Positions 1 through 5,847 of a stretch of 5,847 nucleotides of DNA are shown here, piece after piece (the stretch's first letter is position 1; each line of letters starts with the position of its first letter). A program made the position numbers and the translations under genes. The notes beneath the pieces are model-generated. The model searched no databases and was not told the DNA's origin. It was given only the letters and a program-made list of their open reading frames with translations. Source of the DNA: Gallionellaceae bacterium (GTDB lineage: Bacteria; Pseudomonadota; Gammaproteobacteria; Burkholderiales; Gallionellaceae); assembly GCA_003445795.1 (NCBI GenBank), contig DMCN01000023.1:34099-39945 (forward strand), given 5' to 3'.

Positions 1-3000
1 TGCTGGCCTTCGCCGGCGCCTTGGTGGTGCTGACCCTGCGTTATCGCATCCTGCCCGATATCGAGCGCTACCACGACGAGATCACGACCGCCGCGGTCAT
101 GGCTGTCGGCCAGCCGCTGACCATCGGCAGGATTGAGGCCGACTGGGACGGTTTCCGTCCGCGCCTGTTGTTCTCCGATGTGAAGATACTGGATAGTCAG
201 GGGCAGGTCGCGCTGAGTCTGCCGCGCATCGAGAACACGGTGGCGTGGACCAGTCTGCCCATGCTGGAACTGCGTTTCCACAGCCTGCTGATCGACAGTC
301 CAGATCTGTCGGTGCGGCGCGACACTGAGGGGCGCTGGCATGTGGCCGGTATCACGCTTGCGGCCCCCACTGCCGGAGACCAGAGGAGTGCCGACTGGCT
401 TTTGCACCAGTCCAGCATGGTCATCCGCAACGGGCGTGTCAACTGGCTGGACGAATTGCGCGGGGCGCCGTTGCTAGAGCTGGAACGGGTCGACCTGAAT
501 ATCGAGAACCGGCACGGGCGCCACCGCTTCGCCTTGCTCGCATTGCCGCCGGAAAAATTGGCATCCCGTCTCGATGTGCGCGGCAGTTTTTACGGCGACA
601 GCTTCGCCGACACCGGCGACTGGCGCGGACAACTTTTCACCCAGCTGGACTATGCCGATGTGTCGGCCTGGAGGCCGTGGCTGTCGTTGCCGAAGATATT
701 CAGGCGCGGTCGAGGTGCCTTGCGCATGTGGCTGGGGTTCGACGAGGGGCAGTTGCGCAGCATGGATGCGGATGTCGCGCTGGCCGGCGTCCGGGCGCGG
801 CTGGCGGAAGAGTTGCCACCGCTCGATCTGAGCGAGTTGCGCGGACGCATCGGCTGGCACTTGACCGAGCGCGGTTTCGAAGTCGTCAGCGAAGGCCTGG
901 CCTTGCAGATGCGCGACGGTTTCAGGATGAAGCCAACCGATTTCTATCTGCGCCTGGCGGATGAGGCGGACGGCGAACACGGTTCCGGCGAGGTGCGGGC
1001 GAATGCGCTGAATCTGGGCGATATGGTCGTGCTGGCCTCTTACCTGCCGCTGGATGCGGAACTGAAACAGAAGATCGTCGAGGCGGCGCCGCATGGCAAG
1101 GTCAGCGGGATGGATGTGCGGTGGCGCAACCGGGCCGACGATTCGCTGCGGTTCGATGTGAAGGGCCGCTTCGACGGTCTGGCACTGCGCCGGGTCGGCG
1201 ACCGTCCCGGTTTCTCCGGGCTGAGCGGCGAGGTGGACGGCGGCGACAACGGCGGATCGATCACGCTCGACAGCCGCAAATTCATGCTCGATGCGCCGCA
1301 ATTGTTCTCCGCCCCGGTCGAGTTCGACACGCTTACTGCCCGGCTCGGTTGGCAGCGCAATTCGCGCGGACTGGAATTCAAGCTCGGCAATGTGGCACTC
1401 GCCAACGCCGACCTTGCCGGGACGATCTACGGCAGTTACCAGACCGAGGCGGAGGGACCGGGATCGGTGGATGCCACGGTCGACATGAAGCGGGTCGCGG
1501 TGAAGATGGCCGGTCTTTACACTCCCGTACCCGCAGTCAACAAGGAGACGCGCGAATGGCTGCAGGCCGCGCTGCAGGGCGGGCAGGCGGACAAGTTCCG
1601 CGTGCGTCTGCGCGGCGATCTGCGCGATTTCCCCTTCGTCGGCAACGAACGCGGCATCTTCCGGCTGGAAGCGCGTGCCAAGGGCGTGGTGATGGAGTTC
1701 GTCAAGGGTTGGCCCAGGCTCGAAGAGGCGGACACCCGCCTGCTGATTGAAGGCAAGCAACTGGAGGTCAACGCGCTGACGGCGACAACTAACGGTGCGC
1801 GACTGCAAAACGTCAAGGTGGGCATCCCCGATCTGCTGGAGAGCAATCTGGTCCTGCAGGTACGCGGCGAGGCGGTGGACTCGACGCAGCGCTGTCTCGA
1901 CTACATCGTCAACAGTCCGGTCAACGGCTATCTGGACGGATTCACCGAAGGGATCAAAGCGCGCGGAGACGGCAAGCTGAACCTCCAACTCGACATCCCT
2001 TTGATCGGCGATGCGGCGGTCAAGGTGCGCGGCGATTACCATTTTGCGAACAACGAGGTCGACCTCGGCCTGAACGTACCGTTGCTGCGCAACGTGAGCG
2101 GCATCCTGATGTTCACCGAGTCGTCGGTGAATGCGGGCGATATCGGCGCGCAGATACTCGGCGGCCCAGCCCACCTGACGGTGACAAGCGAGCAGGGCGC
2201 ATTGCTGACCAGAGCGCGCGGCAGGCTCGACCTGGGCAACCTGAACAAGTTGTCGCCGCATCCGCTGTGGCGCCGCCTGCACGGCAGCACCGACTGGAGT
2301 GCGGATATCCGCGTGAAGGACAAACTGGTCGATGTGACAGTGGACAGCGAGCTGCAGGGTCTCGTCTCCGATTTGCCCGCGCCTCTGGCAAAATCCGCCG
2401 GCGAGCGTATCCCGCTGCACTTTGAACAAAAGAGCATCAACCTCAAGCAGGAGATGCTGGGTCTGCGTTACGGTTCACTGATCGATGCCAAATTGGCAAG
2501 CCTGCGTGATGCGGACGGGGACTGGGTCATCCGGCGCGGGAGGGTGGCGCTTGGCGGGAGCGCGGCTGCCGGAGGCAAAAACGGAGTCTGGGTGGTCGGC
2601 AAGTTGCCGCGGGTGTCGCTGGAAGGCTGGAGTGGACTGGGCTTGTCCGCCGGCGGCAAAGGCATGCTGCCCAATATCGCGGGCATCGACGTCGCAGTGG
2701 ACAAGCTGAGCGGATACGGCAGTACGGTGAACGAACTTGAAATCAAGGGCAGCGGGCGCAACGGATTGCTGAGCCTGCGGCTGGCCTCAACGGAGATGAG
2801 CGGCGACGTGATCTGGCAACCCCAGGGTAACGGCAAACTGCTGGGGCGTTTCCGCCACCTGATGCTGGGTGAGGGTCCCGCTGGGACAGTGCAGCCGGTG
2901 AAGCTCGTCGACGACAAGCGCGCGCCGCCCGACAACAGCACTTTCCCGGAAGTGGATGTGAACGTCGAGAAACTCACCTACAAGGGACGCCAGCTCGGCA

Positions 3001-3758
3001 GGCTCGAATTGGCGCTGAGCCAGTCGGACGGGAATGTGTCGCTGGACGAACTGCGGCTGACCAACCCTGATGGCGTGCTGAACATGACCGGCAAATGGCA
3101 GGCCGCTCCCGAACAGACCCAGATCAATCTGCGCGCGGATATCAGCGATGCGGGCAACATCCTGTCGCGTTCCGGCTATCCGGGCAGCCTCAAGGACGGC
3201 AGCGGCACGCTGGAGAGCAATCTGTACTGGTCCGGGGCGCCTGAGACATTCAACATGCACAAGCTGAACGGCATCCTGAATCTGAAGGTCGGCAAAGGAC
3301 GCTTCCTCAAGGTCGATGCCGGAGCCGCCAAGTTGCTCGGGGTGCTGAGCCTGCAGCGCGTCTCGCTCGACTTCACCGATGTGTTCGCCAAGGGTTTTCA
3401 GTTCGAGAGCATCACCGGCAATGCCCAGATCGTGAACGGCCTGTTGCTGACCAGCGACATGAAACTCACCGGGGCGGCGGCCAAGGTCACCATGTCCGGT
3501 CAGGTCGACATGAACCGCGAGACGCAGGACCTCAAAGTTCGGATACTGCCGTCCATCGGCGACAACGTCTCGCTGCTCTCTTTTGCTGCGGGACCGGTGG
3601 TCGGGGTGGGGGTATTGCTGACCAGCAAGATTTTGCGCGATCCGCTCGATAAGCTGGCGTCGATTGAATACAATGTCAGCGGAAGCTGGGCCGATCCCAA
3701 GGTGGAAAAGGTCAGCCAGAGCAAACCGGCCGCGACCGATGCGATCCAGACACCATGA
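1..3758 (+). CDS. yhdP: YhdP family AsmA/TamB-like phospholipid transport protein (5' partial)
   Basis: The frame is open from the left edge (first whole codon at 3) to TGA at 3756-3758, giving 1251 residues. E. coli YhdP has about 1266, so only a short N-terminus with the true start is missing. The TTG at 21 lies inside the membrane segment and is not a credible start. Visible order: the end of a transmembrane helix (LAFAGALVVLTL), then a long beta-rich periplasmic body with one cysteine (RCLDY). Landmarks shared with E. coli YhdP as I recall it are LQGGQAD (1572-1592), FPFVGNE (1629-1649), LDIPL (1989-2003) and LPAPLAKSAGE (about 2373-2405). The AsmA-like C-terminus around 3348-3416 (DFTDVF, GFQFESI) also matches. 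The central part corresponds to DUF3971. Family knowledge: YhdP, TamB and YdbH are partly redundant inner-membrane-anchored bridges for phospholipid delivery to the outer membrane. It appears to be the upstream member of an operon with the amidase and tldD. Family assignment is secure; lipid transport is inferred by homology. Confidence 0.94.
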   Translation, partial: LAFAGALVVLTLRYRILPDIERYHDEITTAAVMAVGQPLTIGRIEADWDGFRPRLLFSDVKILDSQGQVALSLPRIENTVAWTSLPMLELRFHSLLIDSPDLSVRRDTEGRWHVAGITLAAPTAGDQRSADWLLHQSSMVIRNGRVNWLDELRGAPLLELERVDLNIENRHGRHRFALLALPPEKLASRLDVRGSFYGDSFADTGDWRGQLFTQLDYADVSAWRPWLSLPKIFRRGRGALRMWLGFDEGQLRSMDADVALAGVRARLAEELPPLDLSELRGRIGWHLTERGFEVVSEGLALQMRDGFRMKPTDFYLRLADEADGEHGSGEVRANALNLGDMVVLASYLPLDAELKQKIVEAAPHGKVSGMDVRWRNRADDSLRFDVKGRFDGLALRRVGDRPGFSGLSGEVDGGDNGGSITLDSRKFMLDAPQLFSAPVEFDTLTARLGWQRNSRGLEFKLGNVALANADLAGTIYGSYQTEAEGPGSVDATVDMKRVAVKMAGLYTPVPAVNKETREWLQAALQGGQADKFRVRLRGDLRDFPFVGNERGIFRLEARAKGVVMEFVKGWPRLEEADTRLLIEGKQLEVNALTATTNGARLQNVKVGIPDLLESNLVLQVRGEAVDSTQRCLDYIVNSPVNGYLDGFTEGIKARGDGKLNLQLDIPLIGDAAVKVRGDYHFANNEVDLGLNVPLLRNVSGILMFTESSVNAGDIGAQILGGPAHLTVTSEQGALLTRARGRLDLGNLNKLSPHPLWRRLHGSTDWSADIRVKDKLVDVTVDSELQGLVSDLPAPLAKSAGERIPLHFEQKSINLKQEMLGLRYGSLIDAKLASLRDADGDWVIRRGRVALGGSAAAGGKNGVWVVGKLPRVSLEGWSGLGLSAGGKGMLPNIAGIDVAVDKLSGYGSTVNELEIKGSGRNGLLSLRLASTEMSGDVIWQPQGNGKLLGRFRHLMLGEGPAGTVQPVKLVDDKRAPPDNSTFPEVDVNVEKLTYKGRQLGRLELALSQSDGNVSLDELRLTNPDGVLNMTGKWQAAPEQTQINLRADISDAGNILSRSGYPGSLKDGSGTLESNLYWSGAPETFNMHKLNGILNLKVGKGRFLKVDAGAAKLLGVLSLQRVSLDFTDVFAKGFQFESITGNAQIVNGLLLTSDMKLTGAAAKVTMSGQVDMNRETQDLKVRILPSIGDNVSLLSFAAGPVVGVGVLLTSKILRDPLDKLASIEYNVSGSWADPKVEKVSQSKPAATDAIQTP

Positions 3759-3805
3759 TGCGAATCAGCGTACGTAACGTCCTATAACCGAACGATGGAA
3801 AGCCC

Positions 3806-3809
3806 AGGA
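3806..3809 (+). promoter_or_regulatory. Weak ribosome binding site for the amidase gene
   Basis: AGGA lies three bases before the ATG at 3813. This is closer than the usual spacing, and a second purine run (GGAAAG, 3797-3802) sits ten bases before the same ATG. The alternative in-frame ATG at 3795 has only a pyrimidine- and A-rich leader with no Shine-Dalgarno-like bases. This tips the start choice towards 3813, but neither site is strong. Confidence 0.35.
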
Positions 3810-3812
3810 ATC

Positions 3813-4667
3813 ATGTCCAATATCGAAAACACCCAGACACGTATCGCCGCCCAGCAGAACGCCTTCAAGGTCGCCGCCATCCAGATGGCTTCCGGGCCCA
3901 ATGTCGAAGGCAACCTGAGCGAAGCGCGCCGTCTGGTGGCCAATGCGGCGGAACAGGGCGCAAAGCTGGTGGTGCTGCCCGAGTTCTTCGCCATCATGGG
4001 CATGACCGAGCAGGACAAGGTCAAGGTCTGCGAGAAGCCGGGCGAAGGTCCTATCCAGCGCTTCCTCAGCGAAACGGCACGCAAGCACAAGATCTGGCTG
4101 ATGGGTTCGCTGCCGCTGGTGGCGAGCACGCCGGACAAGGTGCGCAACAGCCTGCTGGTGTTCGACGAGACCGGCGCGCAAGCCGCGCGTTACGACAAGA
4201 TCCACCTGTTCAATCTGACCCTGGGCAACGAAAGCTACAACGAGGCACAGACCATCGAGGCGGGCGACAAGGTCGTCGTGGTGGACAGCCCGTTCGGCCG
4301 TATCGGCCTGGCTGTGTGCTACGACCTGCGCTTCCCCGAGATCTTCCGCGCCATGAAGGACGTCAACATCATCGTGCTGCCGTCCGCCTTCACTGCGACC
4401 ACCGGCAAGGTGCACTGGGAGCCGCTGATCCGCGCGCGCGCGATCGAGAACCTGTCCTATGTCATCGCCGCGGCGCAGGGCGGTTACCATGTGAGCGGCC
4501 GCGAGACGCACGGCCACACCATGATCGTCGACCCCTGGGGGCGCATCGTGGATGAACTGCCGCGCGGTTCCGGTGTGGTCGTCGCCGAAGTGAATCCCTC
4601 GTACCAGGCCAGCCTGCGCAAGAGCCTGCCCGCGCTCTCGCACCGCACCCTGTCCTGCGACAGATGA
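3813..4667 (+). CDS. Nit-family carbon-nitrogen hydrolase, probable deaminated-glutathione amidase
   Basis: A complete 284-residue cytoplasmic amidase of the nitrilase superfamily. The catalytic triad is intact: Glu57 in LPEFF, Lys129 in YDKIHLF and Cys169 in AVCYDLRFPE. A further active-site Glu203 lies in HWEPLIRARAIE. The VHWE...RARAIE block and the GHTMIVDPWG segment near the C-terminus resemble Nit1/YbeM-type enzymes. Those hydrolyse the amide of deaminated glutathione, a side product of transaminases, to release 2-oxoglutarate. The family call is firm; the substrate is inferred, and other omega-amidase-like substrates are possible. About 17 polar residues precede the first core strand (FKVAAIQM) and look unconserved. 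The start at 3813 is preferred for its nearby AGGA; an in-frame ATG at 3795 would add six residues (MESPGI). The gene begins 54 bases after yhdP, and its TGA overlaps the tldD start. Confidence 0.93.
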   Translation: MSNIENTQTRIAAQQNAFKVAAIQMASGPNVEGNLSEARRLVANAAEQGAKLVVLPEFFAIMGMTEQDKVKVCEKPGEGPIQRFLSETARKHKIWLMGSLPLVASTPDKVRNSLLVFDETGAQAARYDKIHLFNLTLGNESYNEAQTIEAGDKVVVVDSPFGRIGLAVCYDLRFPEIFRAMKDVNIIVLPSAFTATTGKVHWEPLIRARAIENLSYVIAAAQGGYHVSGRETHGHTMIVDPWGRIVDELPRGSGVVVAEVNPSYQASLRKSLPALSHRTLSCDR

Positions 4668-5847
4668 ACTCAGCACTGCAACTGGCGCAAGGTGCGCTGC
4701 TTACCGCGCACGGTCTGGACGCGCGCCATCTCGAACAGGTGTTCGGCAAGATGCTTGCGCATCGCGTCGACTACGCCGATCTGTATTTTCAATACAGCCG
4801 CGCCGAGAGCTGGTCGCTGGAAGAGGGTATCGTCAAATCCGGCAGCTTCAGCATCGACCAGGGCGTCGGCGTGCGCGCCGTCTCCGGCGAGAAGACCGCC
4901 TTCGCCTATTCCGACGACATCACCCTGCCCGCACTGGAAGACGCCGCGCTGGCCACCCGCGCCATCGCGCGCCAGGGCGGCAAACAGGCTGCGGCACATC
5001 TGCATGCTGGCAATGCGCATACGCTCTACCTGCCGCACGATCCCATCGCCACGTTGAAAGCCGACGACAAGGTCGCGTTGCTGGAACGACTGGAGCGCAT
5101 GGCCCGCGCGCTCGACCCGCGCGTCACCCAGGTGATGGCGAATCTGGCCGGGGAATACGACGTGGTGCTGGTGGCGCGCAGCGATGGTCTGCTGAATGCC
5201 GACATCCGCCCGCTGGTGCGCTTGTCGTTACAGGTCATCGTCGAAAGCGGCGGTCGCCGTGAACAGGGCTCCGCGGGTGGCGGCGGACGTTTCGGCTACG
5301 ACTACTTCAGCGAAGAGATATTGCAACGCTATGCCAAGGAAGCCGTGCATCAGGCCACCGTGGCGCTGGAGGCACGTCCCGCCCCGGCCGGCAACATGAC
5401 CGTGGTACTCGGTTCGGGCTGGCCCGGCATCCTGCTGCATGAAGCGGTGGGGCACGGTCTCGAGGGCGACTTCAACCGCAAGGGCAGCTCGGCCTTCTCC
5501 GGTCGTGTCGGTCAGCGCGTCGCCGCCAAGGGGGTCACCGTGGTGGACGACGGTACCATCAAGGACAGACGCGGTTCCCTCAACATGGACGACGAGGGCA
5601 ATCCCACCCAGCGCACCGTGCTGATCGAAGACGGCATCCTGCGCGGATACTTGCAGGACAGCATGAATGCGCGCCTGATGAAGGTGCCGGTCACCGGCAA
5701 TGCGCGGCGCGAATCGTTCGCCCATCTGCCCATCCCGCGCATGACCAACACCATGATGCTCAACGGCGACAAGACGCCCGAGGAGATTATCGCCTCGGTC
5801 AAACACGGCCTGTATGCCGCCAACTTCGGCGGCGGCCAGGTGGACAT
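4664..5847 (+). CDS. tldD: TldD metallopeptidase, subunit of the TldD/TldE complex (3' partial)
   Basis: The frame is open from ATG at 4664 to the right edge without a stop, giving 394 whole codons of a protein that is usually about 480 residues. The translation follows E. coli TldD closely: DYADLYFQ (36-43), SIDQGVGVRA (63-72) and SAGGGGRFGY (203-212). The zinc motif HEAVGHGLEGD is at 259-269, giving HExxxH with ligands His259 and His264 and catalytic Glu260. RRESFAHLPIPRMTNT starts at 348, and NFGGGQVD ends the window. The conserved C-terminal Cys ligand would lie beyond the edge. Family knowledge: TldD and the inactive homologue TldE/PmbA form a cytoplasmic heterodimeric protease that degrades unfolded peptides. 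In E. coli it trims the microcin B17 leader and acts on CcdA. No TldE gene is in this window. The start overlaps the amidase stop as ATGA, and I see no Shine-Dalgarno in the preceding bases (CTGTCCTGCGACAG), so translation probably depends on coupling to the upstream gene. Confidence 0.97.
   Translation, partial: MNSALQLAQGALLTAHGLDARHLEQVFGKMLAHRVDYADLYFQYSRAESWSLEEGIVKSGSFSIDQGVGVRAVSGEKTAFAYSDDITLPALEDAALATRAIARQGGKQAAAHLHAGNAHTLYLPHDPIATLKADDKVALLERLERMARALDPRVTQVMANLAGEYDVVLVARSDGLLNADIRPLVRLSLQVIVESGGRREQGSAGGGGRFGYDYFSEEILQRYAKEAVHQATVALEARPAPAGNMTVVLGSGWPGILLHEAVGHGLEGDFNRKGSSAFSGRVGQRVAAKGVTVVDDGTIKDRRGSLNMDDEGNPTQRTVLIEDGILRGYLQDSMNARLMKVPVTGNARRESFAHLPIPRMTNTMMLNGDKTPEEIIASVKHGLYAANFGGGQVD

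Noticed and set aside
474..2429. A 651-codon open frame on the minus strand, antisense to yhdP.
   Set aside because: It lies wholly within a strongly recognised yhdP. Long antisense frames are common opposite GC-rich genes, and its translation is low-complexity, rich in Gln, His, Arg and Ala, with no family I recognise.
3759..3812. Possible terminator or operator between yhdP and the amidase; short palindromic bits such as TACGTA and repeated ACGT occur.
   Set aside because: No stem of useful length and no T-run is visible, and the palindromes are too short to support a site.
4433..4443. Alternating CG run within the amidase gene.
   Set aside because: It encodes the conserved RARAIE segment in a GC-rich gene, so it is explained by codon usage and is too short to be a meaningful repeat.
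3765..4676. A 303-codon open frame on the minus strand, almost exactly opposite the amidase gene.
   Set aside because: The + strand encodes an amidase with all catalytic residues. The reverse translation is rich in His, Arg, Asp and Gln with no recognisable domain, as expected of a codon-bias shadow.
5228..5806. A 192-codon minus-strand open frame opposite tldD, with shorter frames on both strands over the same region.
   Set aside because: This region encodes the conserved TldD metal-binding core in the + strand frame starting at 4664, so the others are shadows.

Overview
The window is a dense, GC-rich, single-strand stretch of bacterial chromosome with three genes, all on the + strand: an N-terminally clipped yhdP, a Nit-family carbon-nitrogen hydrolase, and a C-terminally clipped tldD. 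The overall style and the yhdP-nit-tldD order suggest a proteobacterium. A betaproteobacterium of the Gallionellaceae/Nitrosomonadales type is my best guess, but this rests on recollection of family sequences and gene order, not on a marker gene.

Layout: positions 1-3758 are yhdP, open from the left edge and missing only its extreme N-terminus. Positions 3759-3812 are a short intergenic gap with no visible terminator, a weak ribosome binding site and a 10-codon mini-ORF. Positions 3813-4667 encode the amidase, with an alternative start at 3795. Its TGA stop overlaps the ATG of tldD as ATGA (4664-4667). tldD then stays open to the right edge, giving 394 codons plus two bases. No stretch above 300 bases lacks a gene.

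Function: YhdP is an AsmA/TamB-class inner-membrane protein with a long periplasmic body, implicated in moving phospholipids to the outer membrane. The Nit protein has the complete Glu-Lys-Cys triad and most resembles Nit1-type deaminated-glutathione amidases, which are metabolite-repair enzymes. TldD is the metallopeptidase half of the TldD/TldE (PmbA) complex. The spacing suggests one transcription unit, with the last two genes translationally coupled. The three activities have no obvious common pathway.

This reads as conserved housekeeping sequence. I see no mobile element, CRISPR array, RNA gene, repeat array or sign of horizontal transfer, and no evidence for an undescribed system. The findings are small-scale points about gene junctions and start sites.
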